Positions 1 to 8,736 are shown, counted from the stretch's first letter. The stretch is DNA of 64,000 nt from an uncultured Dehalococcoidia bacterium (GCA_958295765.1 CATQHB010000002.1:177717-241716), one strand, 5' to 3'. Numbers and translations are program-made. Notes: generated by a model not told the origin, from the letters alone.

Positions 1-75
1 AGGGAGGAATCTAAAAACCTTGTGCGGAGTCAAGGGCCGGCATTTTAGATTCCTCCCTGCGGTCGGAATGACACT
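1..75. repeat. Dispersed inverted-repeat element, family D, copy 1
   Basis: The arms AGGGAGGAATCTAAAA (1-16) and TTTTAGATTCCTCCCT (43-58) are perfect inverted complements, followed by CGGTCGGAATGACAC. A second copy with the same arms and the same trailing 'cggtcggaatgac' lies at 40744-40855. The left end may extend beyond the window. The remaining 76-318 holds no gene I can support. Confidence 0.75.
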
Positions 76-318
76 GGCGTGGTGGTACTGGCAGAGGCAT
101 GGTCATAATGACCTGGGTGGGTCGGTATGACTTGGGTGTACACAGTTAGGCCGGGTTTGTATTTGAACAAGGCCCTGAAATGGCGCAATTCCCTACTCCA
201 GGACCTAACTCCTGCTGGCATTGACTTTACACATACCCCCAGGTGAATACCCCCGCGCGTTGACTACCTTTCCACCACTGGTTAGACTGAATTATCCGAG
301 GCCAACCGGAGGTGTACC

Positions 319-1986
319 TTGTTTTCCACTGAAGAACTGGCGCAACTGCGCGAGCGGGGCCAGGCGTGGCGGGAGCAGAATGACGGCGGCCCCGCCGGGC
401 GCAAGGCCGCCTATAAAACCCTGTCCCAGCTAACGGTGGCGCCGGTTTACACCCCGGAAGACCTGGCCGAGGCCGATTATCTGCGGGACATCGGGCTGCC
501 CGGCGAGTTTCCCTACTTGCGGGGCGTCCACCCCGGCGGCTACCGCGACCGGCTGTGGACGATGCGGATGTTCGCCGGGTTCGGCCGGCCCCAGGAAACT
601 AATGAGCGGTTCCGGTTCCTGCTGGAGCAGGGGCAGACCGGGCTGAGCGTGGCCTTTGATATGCCCACCCTTTACGGCTACGACACCGACGACCCTCGGG
701 CCGCCGGGGAGTTCGGCAAGTGCGGCGTAGCGGTGTCCTCCCTGGCCGATATGGAAACCCTGTTCGAGGGCATCCCCCTGGACCGGGTTACCACCTCGAT
801 GACCATTAACAGCCCGGCGGCCATCATCTGGGCAATGTATATCGTGGTGGCCGAAAAGCAGGGCGTCCCCCTGGAGCAAATCGGCGGCACCTTGCAGAAC
901 GATATTCTCAAGGAGTATCTGGCCCAGAACGAATACATCTTTCCCCCGGAGCCGTCCCTGCGCCTGGTGGTGGACACCATCGAGTTTGCCACCCAGCGCC
1001 TGCCCCGCTGGAATCCGGTGAGCATCAGCGGCTACCACATCCGGGAGGCCGGCGCTACGGCGGTGCAGGAGTTGGCCTTTACCCTGGCCGACGGGTTTGA
1101 GTACGTGCGGCGCGGCCTGGAACGGGGGCTGGCGGTGGACGATTTTGCGCCCCGGCTCAGTTTTTTCTTTAACGCGCACAACGATTTCTTTGAGGAGGTC
1201 GCCAAGTTCCGTGCCGCCCGCCGTATCTGGGCGCGGGAAATGCGGGACACCTTCGGCGCTCAAAACCCCCGTTCCGGCTGGCTGCGGTTCCACGCCCAGA
1301 CCTCCGGGGCGTCGCTCACGGCGCAGCAGCCGGAAAACAACGTAGTGCGCGTGTCCTTGCAGGCCCTGGCGGCGGTGCTGGGCGGCTGCCAGTCCCTGCA
1401 CACCAACGGCAAGGATGAGGCTTGGGCGCTGCCCTCGGAGCAGGCGGCGCTGCAAGCCCTCCGCACCCAGCAGATTATCGCCCACGAAACCGGCGTTACC
1501 GACACCGTCGACCCCCTGGGCGGCAGCTACTACCTGGAATCCCTGACTAATCAGGTAGAGGCCGGGGCCTATGACTATTTCCGCCGGATTGAGGACGTGG
1601 GCGGTGTGCTGCCGGCCCTGGAGTCCGGCTTTTTCCAGCGGGAAATTGCCGATGCCGCCTACGTCTATCAGCGGGAAGAGGACCGGAAGGAGCGCATCAC
1701 CGTCGGGGTCAACGATTACCAGGTTGATGAGGAGTTAAGCATCCCCCTGCTGCGGGTGGACCGGGAAGGAGAGGCGCGGCACGTCAAGAACCTGAATCAC
1801 CTGCGCCAGGCCCGGGACAACCGGGAGGTAGCCGCCCGGCTCCGCGCCCTGGAACAGGCGGCCCGGGGTTCGGACAACCTGATGCCGCCCCTGCTGGAGG
1901 CGGTTCGGGCCTACGCCACCCTGGGGGAGATGATGGGCGTTTTCCGGGAAGTGTTCGGGGAGTACCAACCGAGTTGGGGGTTTTAG
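319..1986 (+). CDS. icmA: Coenzyme B12-dependent acyl-CoA mutase, large subunit (isobutyryl-CoA-mutase-like)
   Basis: A 555-residue catalytic TIM-barrel subunit of the methylmalonyl-CoA mutase family, without the C-terminal B12-binding domain, so it needs a separate small subunit; none is adjacent. The start is TTG at 319 with GGAGGT at 309-314. Family motifs seen include [43 protein letters not shown] and [10 protein letters not shown]. Residues that set substrate choice in this family can be read by spacing: Phe85 (in RMFAGF), Ala112 and Gln203 (in LAQNEY). Known methylmalonyl-CoA mutases have Tyr89 and Arg207; isobutyryl-CoA mutases have Phe80, Ala107 and Gln198; 2-hydroxyisobutyryl-CoA mutase has Ile90 and Asp117. 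The 118-residue spacing Phe-Gln is identical. I infer rearrangement of isobutyryl/n-butyryl-CoA rather than methylmalonyl-CoA. Family assignment is firm; the substrate is an inference. Confidence 0.9.
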   Translation: MFSTEELAQLRERGQAWREQNDGGPAGRKAAYKTLSQLTVAPVYTPEDLAEADYLRDIGLPGEFPYLRGVHPGGYRDRLWTMRMFAGFGRPQETNERFRFLLEQGQTGLSVAFDMPTLYGYDTDDPRAAGEFGKCGVAVSSLADMETLFEGIPLDRVTTSMTINSPAAIIWAMYIVVAEKQGVPLEQIGGTLQNDILKEYLAQNEYIFPPEPSLRLVVDTIEFATQRLPRWNPVSISGYHIREAGATAVQELAFTLADGFEYVRRGLERGLAVDDFAPRLSFFFNAHNDFFEEVAKFRAARRIWAREMRDTFGAQNPRSGWLRFHAQTSGASLTAQQPENNVVRVSLQALAAVLGGCQSLHTNGKDEAWALPSEQAALQALRTQQIIAHETGVTDTVDPLGGSYYLESLTNQVEAGAYDYFRRIEDVGGVLPALESGFFQREIADAAYVYQREEDRKERITVGVNDYQVDEELSIPLLRVDREGEARHVKNLNHLRQARDNREVAARLRALEQAARGSDNLMPPLLEAVRAYATLGEMMGVFREVFGEYQPSWGF

Positions 1987-2068
1987 GGTTGGCGGGGGGA
2001 TTGGGGTAGAATCGCCGGGAGATTAACCTGGTCGGCGCTGGCGGGGCCGCAGTAAAAGGCAGGCGCAA

Positions 2069-2629
2069 ATGGCAACTAAAAATCCTAAAGTCCGGTTCAC
2101 TTACGAGGACTATTGCCAACTGCCGGACGATAAGCGGTACGAACTTATCGACGGGGAGTTTTACGAAATGGCGCCATCGCCCAGCAGCGTCCACCAGTGG
2201 GCCTCTTTTACTCTGGCCCGGTTGATGGCCGACTTTGTTTACCGGCTCGCTTTGGGCGTGGTGTACGTGGCCCCCTATGATGTAATCCTGTCGGACAATG
2301 ACACAATGCAACCCGACATCCTGTTCGTTGCCGAAGGACGCCGGGACATCATCACGCAACGGGCCTGCGAGGGCGCGCCGGATTTGGTGGTAGAAGTGTT
2401 GTCCCCGTCAACCTCAAGCCGCGACCTGGGGCTGAAACGGGAGCGGTACGCCCGGTTCGGCGTCCGGGAGTACTGGATAGTTGACCCGGTAGCCCGTTCC
2501 ATTGAGGTTTTGGTTCTGGAGAACGGAGCATTTGTTTCCAAAGGTATATACACCGGGGAAATGTCGCCGGAGTCTACTGTTTTGCCGGGCTTTGCCTTTT
2601 TCGTACAAGGGATTTTCCCGGTGGAGTAA
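2069..2629 (+). CDS. Uma2-family putative endonuclease (DUF820)
   Basis: A 186-residue protein with the Uma2/DUF820 fold, a PD-(D/E)XK nuclease-like family expanded in Cyanobacteria and Chloroflexota whose cellular role is not established. Visible family pattern: FTYEDYCQLPDD near the N-terminus, QPDILFV (candidate metal-binding Asp), PDLVVEVLSPST (candidate Glu), then DLGLKRERY (candidate Lys) and GVREYWIVDP. All core acidic and basic positions are present, so it is not obviously inactive. It stands alone, 82 bp after the mutase. A second, diverged Uma2 protein with a coiled-coil tail is at 15735-16508. Confidence 0.85.
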   Translation: MATKNPKVRFTYEDYCQLPDDKRYELIDGEFYEMAPSPSSVHQWASFTLARLMADFVYRLALGVVYVAPYDVILSDNDTMQPDILFVAEGRRDIITQRACEGAPDLVVEVLSPSTSSRDLGLKRERYARFGVREYWIVDPVARSIEVLVLENGAFVSKGIYTGEMSPESTVLPGFAFFVQGIFPVE

Positions 2630-2679
2630 ATGTTTTGCCCGGATACCGGGGGAACCGGGGTAATTTAGTTCTTAACAAA

Positions 2680-2703
2680 GGGGCGGGTTCTGCAACCCGC
2701 CCC
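2680..2703. terminator. Perfect hairpin between convergent genes
   Basis: GGGGCGGGTT (2680-2689), loop CTGC, AACCCGCCCC (2694-2703). It lies between a plus-strand and a minus-strand gene end, so it could act for both, but neither side has a clear U-tract. Its core matches the GGGCGGGTT/AACCCGCCC core of dispersed family B, so it may be a fragment of that element rather than a dedicated terminator. Confidence 0.5.
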
Positions 2704-2738
2704 GTGCGTGTTTCCGGTGGTAGTTGGGGGTTTTAGCC

Positions 2739-3113
2739 TCAGGCGCCCGCCGCCGCCCCTTCGGGCAGCAGGTCGGCCAGCGCTATCCCCAAAAGTTGGT
2801 GCAGCGCCTCAGCCATTTCCGGCGTAATTTCCTGTTGGCCGGCCAGCACTTCCGCCACCCTTTCCTTGCTGTCGATGCCGGGGATAAGGTCATCCTCGGA
2901 TAGCCCCAGGGCATCCAGCCGTCCCTGAATCCGGTCGGCGGGCGACGGGTTGGGGATGGGGTAATGTAGGTCATCGTAAGCCGCTACCAAGTCGGCAAGG
3001 GCATCACATTCGTCGCCTTCCGGCGTACCGGGTTCGGCGTCGAAAACCTCCCAAAGCCGCGCCAGAGCCTGGTCATAGTCCTTTTGGGTGAGGATTGGTT
3101 GAACTTCAGCCAT
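2739..3113 (-). CDS. HigA-like helix-turn-helix antitoxin/regulator, orphan
   Basis: A 124-residue protein starting at ATG 3113 (the open frame continues upstream but the family begins here, with MAEVQPILTQKDYDQALARL). N-terminal helical part resembles HigA-type antitoxins ('...DYDQALARLWEVFDAEPGTPEGDE...'); residues about 67-115 form an XRE-type HTH with LGLSEDDLIPGI, SKERVAEVLAG and ITPEMAEALHQLLGI. HigA proteins normally neutralise a HigB mRNA-cleaving toxin and repress their own operon. No toxin-sized gene is on either side, so this copy is an orphan regulator or a remnant of a toxin-antitoxin pair. Confidence 0.75.
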   Translation of the reverse strand: MAEVQPILTQKDYDQALARLWEVFDAEPGTPEGDECDALADLVAAYDDLHYPIPNPSPADRIQGRLDALGLSEDDLIPGIDSKERVAEVLAGQQEITPEMAEALHQLLGIALADLLPEGAAAGA

Positions 3114-3184
3114 TGCTATACCTAGTCGGCCTAGTAAAGATACCCATAAAGGTTGCCGCATTGACCGGAACCGCCCCTTGCAAC

Positions 3185-3214
3185 GCCGGGCGGGTTCTGT
3201 GCAACCCGCCCGGC
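3185..3214 (-). terminator. Hairpin downstream of EF-G-like gene
   Basis: GCCGGGCGGGTT (3185-3196), loop CTGTGC, AACCCGCCCGGC (3203-3214): a 12-bp perfect stem 47 bp after the stop of the minus-strand EF-G-like gene. No strong U-tract follows on the minus strand, so it could be a processing or attenuation hairpin, or again a family B core. Confidence 0.45.
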
Positions 3215-3260
3215 AAACTTTACCGTCGGTCAAAGGTGAATACGGGCCACGCTGCGCCGG

Positions 3261-5300
3261 TTACTCTTCCCTGGCCCGCTTGGCCTCCTCGATTACCCGT
3301 TGTTCCAGGTTGGCCGGCACCGGCTCGTAGTGGTCAAACTCCAGCCGGTAGCTGCCCCGGCCCTGGGTCAGGGAGCGCATATCCTGGGCGTAGCGCTGCA
3401 CCTCGGAAAGGGGAACCTCGGCCTCCACCACGGTGTAGTTGTCGCCGGGGGTCATCCCCAGGATGCGGCCCCGCTTGCCGTTCAAGTCGCTCATAATCTC
3501 GCCGGTATAGGCGTCGGGTACGTTCACCGTCAACCGGACAATCGGCTCCAGCAGGATGGGGCTGGCATCAGCCATACCCTTGCGGAAAGCCTGCGAACTG
3601 GCAATCTCGAAAGACATCCCGGACGAATCCACGTCGTGGTAGCTGCCGTCGTAAATCACCGTCTTCAGGTCCACCACCGGGAACCCGGCCAGCACTCCCT
3701 CTTCCATCGACTTGACTACGCCCTTTTCTACGGCGGGGATGTATTCCCGCGGCACCCGGCCGCCGACCACCTCGGAGGTGAAGGCAAAGCCGTTATCCCG
3801 TTCCATCGGCTCCAGCCGCAGCAGGACGTGGCCGTACTGGCCGTGGCCGCCGGACTGTTTTTTGTGCCGGTACTCGGTGTTGGTAACGCGGGTGATGGTC
3901 TCCTTGTAGGCCACCCGGGGCCGGCGCAGCACCAAATCGGCGCCGAACTTGCGCTTTATGCGGTCAATCGCCACCTCAATCTGGGCATCCCCCAGGCCGG
4001 TGAGCAGGCTGTCGCCGGTATCGACGTCCCGGGAATAGCGCAGGCTGGGGTCTTCCTCGACGATGCGGGCCAGGGAGGTGGACATCTTGTCCAGGTCGGC
4101 CTTGGTCGCCGGGGCCACCGCCACGCTGTAGTAGCCCCGGGGAAACTCGATGGGCGCAAAGGCTACCGGCTGCTCCCGGGCGCACAGGGTATCGCTGGTG
4201 ACCGTGGCCGCCAGCTTGCCGATGGCCCCAATGTCGCCGGCCGCCACCTCGGAAATGTTTTCCTGGGACTTGCCCCGGGGCAGGTAAAGCTGGCCGATGC
4301 GTTCCGTCTGATTGCGGGCGCTGTTCCAGACCTCGGAGTTGCTGTTGATGGCACCCCGATAGACCCGGAACAGGGACAGCTTGCCGACAAAGGGGTCGGC
4401 GGTAGTCTTGAACACGAAGGCGGCCAGCGGCCCGGTCGAGTCGCCGGCAAACTCCGTTTCCTGCCCGGCGGCGTCCTTGATTACCGGGCGGACGCCCTCC
4501 TCCGGGGAGGGGAAAAACTCCTGGATCGTGTCCAGGTATTCGTCCACGCCCAGGTTTTGCGTCGCCGAACTGGCGAGGATGGGCACCAGGTTCCCGGCCA
4601 GAATCGCCGCCTTGGCCCCGGCGACAATCTCGGCGTCGGTCAACTCCTCTCCTTCCAGGTACTTGTCGGCCAGTTCGTCATCCGACTCGGCGACGGCCTC
4701 AATCAGCCGCTCCCGGGCCGTCTCAAACTCGTCGGCCACCTCCGCCGGAATATCGGCCGGCGGGTGAACCACGCTGACCACGCCCTTAAAGTCCTGGGCG
4801 TCGCCGAGGGGCAGTTGGAACGGGACGCACTGGCCGCCGAAGGAGCCTTGAATGTCGGCCACGGTGCGGGCGAAACTGGCGTTTTCCCGGTCCATCTTGT
4901 TGACCAGCAGCAGCCGGGGCAAACCCTGGGCCTCGCACCGGCTCCAGGAGCGTTCCGTGCCGACGTCCACGCCGGAAGTGGCGGCCAGCAGGATGGTGGC
5001 GCTCTCCACCACCCGCAGGGCGCTCACCACTTCGCCAAAGAAGTCATCATAGCCCGGCGTGTCCAGAAAATTGGCCTTGTACCCGTCCCGGCTACAGGAG
5101 ATGAGGGTGGTCTGGATGCTGCCGCCCCGCTTTATCTCCTCGGCCTCGTAGTCGGAAACGGTGTTCCCGTCCTCCACCCGCCCGATGCGGGTAACCGCCT
5201 TGGTGTTGAACAGGAGGGTTTCGCACAGGGATGTCTTGCCGGCGCCGCTGTGGGACAGCAGCGCCACGTTCCTCAATTGACCGGCATCTATATTGGGCAT
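3261..5300 (-). CDS. Elongation factor G-like GTPase (EF-G2 type)
   Basis: A 679-residue translation GTPase with the full EF-G domain order: G domain (about 1-270), domain II (about 300-385), and domains III to V ending with the conserved IMSDLNGKRGRILGM stretch and the late QRYAQDMRSLTQGRG motif. G1 is SHSGAGKTS, G3 is DTPGYDDF (EF-G1 has DTPGHVDF), G4 is NKMDRE. The Tyr instead of His in G3 is typical of the second EF-G paralogue (as in Thermus EF-G-2) and is expected to alter GTP hydrolysis, since the His is catalytic in EF-G and EF-Tu. It lacks the ribosomal-protein neighbourhood of canonical fusA. EF-G paralogues can specialise in ribosome recycling or other roles; which one applies here cannot be told from sequence. 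Confidence 0.9.
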   Translation of the reverse strand: MPNIDAGQLRNVALLSHSGAGKTSLCETLLFNTKAVTRIGRVEDGNTVSDYEAEEIKRGGSIQTTLISCSRDGYKANFLDTPGYDDFFGEVVSALRVVESATILLAATSGVDVGTERSWSRCEAQGLPRLLLVNKMDRENASFARTVADIQGSFGGQCVPFQLPLGDAQDFKGVVSVVHPPADIPAEVADEFETARERLIEAVAESDDELADKYLEGEELTDAEIVAGAKAAILAGNLVPILASSATQNLGVDEYLDTIQEFFPSPEEGVRPVIKDAAGQETEFAGDSTGPLAAFVFKTTADPFVGKLSLFRVYRGAINSNSEVWNSARNQTERIGQLYLPRGKSQENISEVAAGDIGAIGKLAATVTSDTLCAREQPVAFAPIEFPRGYYSVAVAPATKADLDKMSTSLARIVEEDPSLRYSRDVDTGDSLLTGLGDAQIEVAIDRIKRKFGADLVLRRPRVAYKETITRVTNTEYRHKKQSGGHGQYGHVLLRLEPMERDNGFAFTSEVVGGRVPREYIPAVEKGVVKSMEEGVLAGFPVVDLKTVIYDGSYHDVDSSGMSFEIASSQAFRKGMADASPILLEPIVRLTVNVPDAYTGEIMSDLNGKRGRILGMTPGDNYTVVEAEVPLSEVQRYAQDMRSLTQGRGSYRLEFDHYEPVPANLEQRVIEEAKRAREE

Positions 5301-5466
5301 AGACTATTTTCCCCCTTACTTTGTAGTCCACGACGCTGGGGACAATTTTATATAGTTTTAACCCTTTTGTGCAACTTATGCAACCGGTTGATTGCAGACG
5401 GGTGCAAAGTCGGCGCCAACAACCGTATCCGCAACTATATCCACAACCATATATCCGCTAACAATA

Positions 5467-5587
5467 TCCGCTCATCTTGAACGTGATCCGCTCATGGTGA
5501 GCCTGATCCGCTTATAGTGAGCTTGATCCGCTCATGGTGAGCCTGTCGAACCATTCATTCATCCTTCGACAAGCTCAGGATGAGCGA
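5467..5587. repeat. Four 20-bp tandem repeats running into a family C REP palindrome
   Basis: Four direct copies of a 20-mer beginning TCCGCTCATGGTGAGCCT lie end to end at 5467-5486, 5487-5506, 5507-5526 and 5527-5546, with 2-5 differences. The last copy is the left arm of a palindrome whose right arm, TTCGACAAGCTCAGGATGAG, ends at 5587. The palindrome is family C, seen about a dozen times in the window. No gene is visible in 5301-5931. Confidence 0.8.
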
Positions 5588-5732
5588 ATGTTGGTATTGG
5601 TAAGCGGATGTCGGCATTAACTTGACACCGGCCCGGATCCCCGGAGGTATGCTCAACATTTGTTGGTATTTCTTGCCGGCCCACGTTATTTAGCCGGTAG
5701 GGGTGGGTTCACCGTGCCACGCTATATTCTCC

Positions 5733-5853
5733 GGTAGGGGCGGGTTTGTAACCCGCCCCGACGTTCAACGGCAAAGACCGCCCGGTAAACCGGTGGGCGA
5801 TAGCTACCTATTCCTGCGCCTCAGCCAGGGCGGGTTACAAACCTGCCCCTACC
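5733..5853. repeat. Family B inner core, copy 1 (no outer ends)
   Basis: GGTAGGGGCGGGTTTGTAAC at 5733 is mirrored by GTTACAAACCTGCCCCTACC ending at 5853. This is the inner inverted repeat of the family B element; the outer GGTATTCTCAACA ends are absent, though 'atattctcc' just upstream may be a decayed end. Confidence 0.75.
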
Positions 5854-5931
5854 CCGACGCTGATGCCAACAAATGTAGGGAATATCGGAAACGGCCCGGC
5901 GCAATCTTTCCCTCCGGCACATCCGGCCAAA

Positions 5932-7101
5932 TCAAACCCGCCGGCGCAACGGCTGGCCCCGGCGGTAGGTGGCAACCCGCCAGAGCCACTCGGCTGGGCC
6001 GAATTGAAAACGGCTCAGCCACGCCGGAGACCACGCCAACTGCACGCCCCACACGGCTACTACGAAAAGCAGGACTCCGGCCCGGTTTATCGTAAAGTCG
6101 CCCAACAGCCAGGTAAGTATCAGCACGCCCAGGATGGTTTGGGACAGGTAGTTGGTCAAGGCCATCCGGCCCACGGTGCGCAGCCGGGTTTTCAGCCAGC
6201 TATTGCCCCGCTGATTCCACAGGATGATCAAGCTCATATAGCCCAGGGCGGCGGGGATGGTGCCGACGGTGTTCGGCACTTGCCCGATAAAAGCGACCTC
6301 CCGGCTAAAGCCGCTCCAGGCAACCCAGCCAACGCCGGCGGCGGCCAGGGACAGCCCAACGCCCAGCCCGATAACGGCGGTCCGCCGGTAAGTCCGGGGC
6401 GCCCGGTCTCCGTGCATAAACCCGGTGCGGTACAGGCCGGCCCCCATTAGAATCATCCCCAGCCCCCGCATAAAGTAGTCGAGCAGCAACAGCAGGAGCA
6501 GCAGGTTGTCCGCCATTGCCCCTTGCCCCAACGGTAGGTCGGTGGGTTTCCAGAGGCCGGCCAGGGGCGCGCCGGTAGCGTTGACGATGGACTGCATCAG
6601 CAGCCCGTTGGCCGCCGTCAGCAGGAAAATCACTGCGCCCAGGATGATGAGGGCGCGGGCCGACAGTTTTCGCAGGGCCAGCAGAAAGAGGGAGGCCAGG
6701 GCATAGACCACCAGCACGTCCCCTTGCCACAACAGGCTGTGCAGGATGCCGATTACCAGCAGCAGGCCGTTGCGCCAGAGGTTCAGCAGGACGGCGCGGG
6801 CGCCCCGGGCCGCGGCCCGGTCAATGAACAGCATCATTCCGGCGCCAAAGAGGAGAGAGAAAAGCCCCATAAACTTCTGGTCAACGAATATCTCACCGAG
6901 GACGCCCACCGACCAGTCCAGCCAGGTCTCCGACCCGCCGGCGCTGAGGTTCCAGACGGTGGCCGGCTCGTACTTGAAACTGACGGCGTTCATCAGCAGG
7001 ATGCCCAGCACCGCCACGCCGCGAATCAGGTCCAGGCTGGTGATGCGGGCTGACTCCGCTACCGGGCCGCTATTGGGGACTTGTTGGGGTTCACCCTGCA
7101 T
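5932..7101 (-). CDS. DUF418 (YeiB-type) integral membrane protein
   Basis: A 389-residue polytopic membrane protein. The N-terminus carries the family signature RITSLDLIRGVAVLGILLMN, followed by FMGLFSLLFGAGM, alternating hydrophobic helices (about 8-10), and a C-terminal DUF418 region with VGRMALTNYLSQTI and GPAEWLWRVATYRR. DUF418 proteins are distantly related to acyltransferase-3 membrane enzymes; their substrate is unknown. The gene stands alone between repeat-filled spacers. The assignment is firm at family level only. Confidence 0.88.
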   Translation of the reverse strand: MQGEPQQVPNSGPVAESARITSLDLIRGVAVLGILLMNAVSFKYEPATVWNLSAGGSETWLDWSVGVLGEIFVDQKFMGLFSLLFGAGMMLFIDRAAARGARAVLLNLWRNGLLLVIGILHSLLWQGDVLVVYALASLFLLALRKLSARALIILGAVIFLLTAANGLLMQSIVNATGAPLAGLWKPTDLPLGQGAMADNLLLLLLLLDYFMRGLGMILMGAGLYRTGFMHGDRAPRTYRRTAVIGLGVGLSLAAAGVGWVAWSGFSREVAFIGQVPNTVGTIPAALGYMSLIILWNQRGNSWLKTRLRTVGRMALTNYLSQTILGVLILTWLLGDFTINRAGVLLFVVAVWGVQLAWSPAWLSRFQFGPAEWLWRVATYRRGQPLRRRV

Positions 7102-7225
7102 CAGTAACTCTCATTCGGGGGCTTTCTTTACTGACGGGGATGGCGATACGCCAAGTTTCTCAGCGATTATCCGCTTTCCACTGTACCGCCCGGCGCAAGC
7201 CAGCCCGTCGTTCCGGCGATCCAAC

Positions 7226-7322
7226 CCGTCGTTCCGGCGAAAGCCGGAATCCAGGAAATCCCCGGGGAAAGAGCGGGGCGGCTACCGAGGGTTCTGGATT
7301 CCGGCCTGCGCCGGAACGACGG
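7226..7322. repeat. Family A hairpin element, copy A1
   Basis: CCGTCGTTCCGGCGAAAGCC at 7226 is mirrored by CGGCCTGCGCCGGAACGACG ending at 7322; a partial extra arm precedes it at about 7205. Inner arms AATCCAGGAAATC / GGTTCTGGATT complete a long hairpin of about 97 bp. Ten further copies are listed in this annotation. Confidence 0.85.
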
Positions 7323-7405
7323 TTATTTGACATAATTTAGTCCGGCCTATAGTATTCCTGATGAGCCACCGCCGTCGGTATGCAGTCGGTATAAGGATGT
7401 ACGAT

Positions 7406-7792
7406 ATGCCAAAGAAAGAGATAATCACCTGCGCCCAGATTGCTCAGGGCAGCAATCCCCTGTCGCAAGCCACCCGTTTTGGCGACCTGGTATTTGTCCA
7501 GGGCTGCACCGGGCGCCACCCCACTACCGGGGAGAACGGGGACGGCATCCGGGAGCAGACCCGCTACGCCCTGGAACGCATCAGGATGATTCTGGAGGCG
7601 GCGGGAACGTCCCTGGACAACGTGCTGACCAATACCTGCTACGTTACCAATGCGGAGGACTTGCCCGGATTCAACGAAGTATATGCCGAGTTCTTTCCCC
7701 AGGACTACCCGTCCCGCACGGCGATAATCGTCAACTTTGGCGCGGCGGGCAACCTGGTGGAAGTAACCAGCACGGCTTGCATCCCCGATTAG
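7406..7792 (+). CDS. RidA-family (YjgF/UK114) protein
   Basis: A 128-residue protein, start ATG 7406 chosen because AAGGA at 7393-7397 is 8 bases upstream; a 15-residue upstream extension in frame has no family match. RidA motifs: SQATRFGDLVFVQGCTGRHP, EQTRYALERIRMILEAAG, VTNAEDLPGFNEVYAEFF and PSRTAIIVNFGAAGNLVEV. True RidA enzymes hydrolyse reactive enamine/imine intermediates released by PLP enzymes, using an Arg in the 'P.R..' motif; here PSRTAII keeps that Arg, so imine deaminase activity is plausible, although many subfamilies have other roles. Cytosolic, expected trimer. Confidence 0.88.
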   Translation: MPKKEIITCAQIAQGSNPLSQATRFGDLVFVQGCTGRHPTTGENGDGIREQTRYALERIRMILEAAGTSLDNVLTNTCYVTNAEDLPGFNEVYAEFFPQDYPSRTAIIVNFGAAGNLVEVTSTACIPD

Positions 7793-7847
7793 GAATTAAG
7801 AATTAGGAATTGGGTTGGTAATTCTCCCAATGGTCATGCGCCGGTAG

Positions 7848-8156
7848 TCAGATGCGCCGGTAGGTGATGTGGGAGCGGTTGCTGGTATGAGGCCGAATCA
7901 CCGTGGCCCAATCGCCGGTGTCCGACTTTTCCACCCAGCCCGGCGACTGCGGCACATCCGGGCCGTCAACCTCATAGACGGCGGCGTAGCGGGCCACCCC
8001 CGGCACGTCCGCCGACTCCAGCTTGTAGCGGGTGCAACTGCGGACGCCGGGCGCGTTGAGGATGTTCGGGATGTGCTGGGTATCATAGATGCGGTTAAAG
8101 TCCGCCTCTAACTCCTCGGGAATGTCCATCTGAACCAGGTAAATGTAGTCGGCCAT
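7848..8156 (-). CDS. Small dimeric alpha/beta-barrel protein (EthD/DUF4286-like)
   Basis: A 102-residue protein with the ferredoxin-like pattern of dimeric alpha/beta barrels: YIYLVQMDIPEELEADFNRIYDTQHIPNILNAPGV, then a RYAAVYEVDGPDV strand and a C-terminal strand. The 'D..HIP.L...PGV' stretch resembles DUF4286/EthD-like proteins, which often bind or modify small aromatic compounds. It is 3 bp downstream of the DUF2283-like gene on the same strand and so probably cotranscribed with it. Function unknown. Confidence 0.65.
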   Translation of the reverse strand: MADYIYLVQMDIPEELEADFNRIYDTQHIPNILNAPGVRSCTRYKLESADVPGVARYAAVYEVDGPDVPQSPGWVEKSDTGDWATVIRPHTSNRSHITYRRI

Positions 8157-8159
8157 AGG

Positions 8160-8396
8160 TTAAACCTCCCGGTCTTGGGGAACTAGCTGCTCAGCGCCTT
8201 CCAATTGTACGTCCAAGGAACCGTCAACCTGGCTCAATCCCAGCAGTTGAAATCCCAGGACGTTGCCGTCGGCATCAATCTTGACATAGGCTTGCCCGTC
8301 GGCGCTATCCACGAACTCGCCCTTTTTATCCTCCCAAACCACTTCCAGGAAATCGCCTTTCCGGTCATACCGGATATGGACTTGCTTCAGGCCCAT
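8160..8396 (-). CDS. DUF2283-like small protein
   Basis: A 78-residue protein, first gene of a two-gene unit with 7848-8156. It reads VHIRYDRKGDFLEVVWEDKKGEF, then VKIDADGNVLGFQLLGLSQV: the 'YD..gD.L.V' and 'v.iD..GnvlGf.l...s.v' pattern of DUF2283. Two relatives lie together at 41865-42113 and 42160-42408 with the same layout (YDKTGDYLDVHW / VDEESNLCGFFVWGISKV). Role unknown; DUF2283 genes often sit next to toxin-like or enzyme genes. Confidence 0.6.
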   Translation of the reverse strand: MGLKQVHIRYDRKGDFLEVVWEDKKGEFVDSADGQAYVKIDADGNVLGFQLLGLSQVDGSLDVQLEGAEQLVPQDREV

Positions 8397-8658
8397 TATG
8401 CACCTCTACGCGGTATGCGGCGGGACGGTCAGGTGTATGGATTGACTTGGTGAATCTTCGGGCATACCGCTAATGATACGCCGTCCCGACATTTTTTCCA
8501 ATCACCAAGTCTTGACCGCAGAACCCATTGGGCGGTACAATCAAACCCTCAGCGACCGGCAGCGAGCCGCTCCTTCAGCGACTCCCTCTTTTGAGGCCGG
8601 TCGCTCCTTTATTGGGCTTCTCCAAGTCGGGCGGCGTACCGTATGATTTCGAGCTAAA

Positions 8659-8691
8659 ACGCCCGCTCCCGACAAAGACGGGAGCGGGCGT
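8659..8691 (-). terminator. Rho-independent terminator
   Basis: ACGCCCGCTCCCG (8659-8671), loop of seven, CGGGAGCGGGCGT (8679-8691): a perfect 13-bp GC-rich stem. On the minus strand it is followed by TTTTAG, so it ends the minus-strand gene 8737-9285 that stops 45 bp before it. 8397-8658 shows no gene. Confidence 0.85.
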
Positions 8692-8736
8692 AATTTTCTC
8701 AAGCCGGCGCCGCCGGTTTAACCGGGGGTTAACCGG

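Noticed and set aside
430-1485. Long open frame opposite the mutase gene.
   Set aside because: Mirror frame of a GC-rich gene; no family pattern, while the plus-strand frame is a clear mutase.
2739-3113. HigBA toxin-antitoxin module.
   Set aside because: Only the antitoxin-like gene is present; no HigB-sized ORF on either side.
3300-5480. 726-codon open frame opposite the EF-G-like gene.
   Set aside because: Antisense shadow: composition rich in His/Gly/Gln with no domain; the minus-strand frame has all GTPase motifs.
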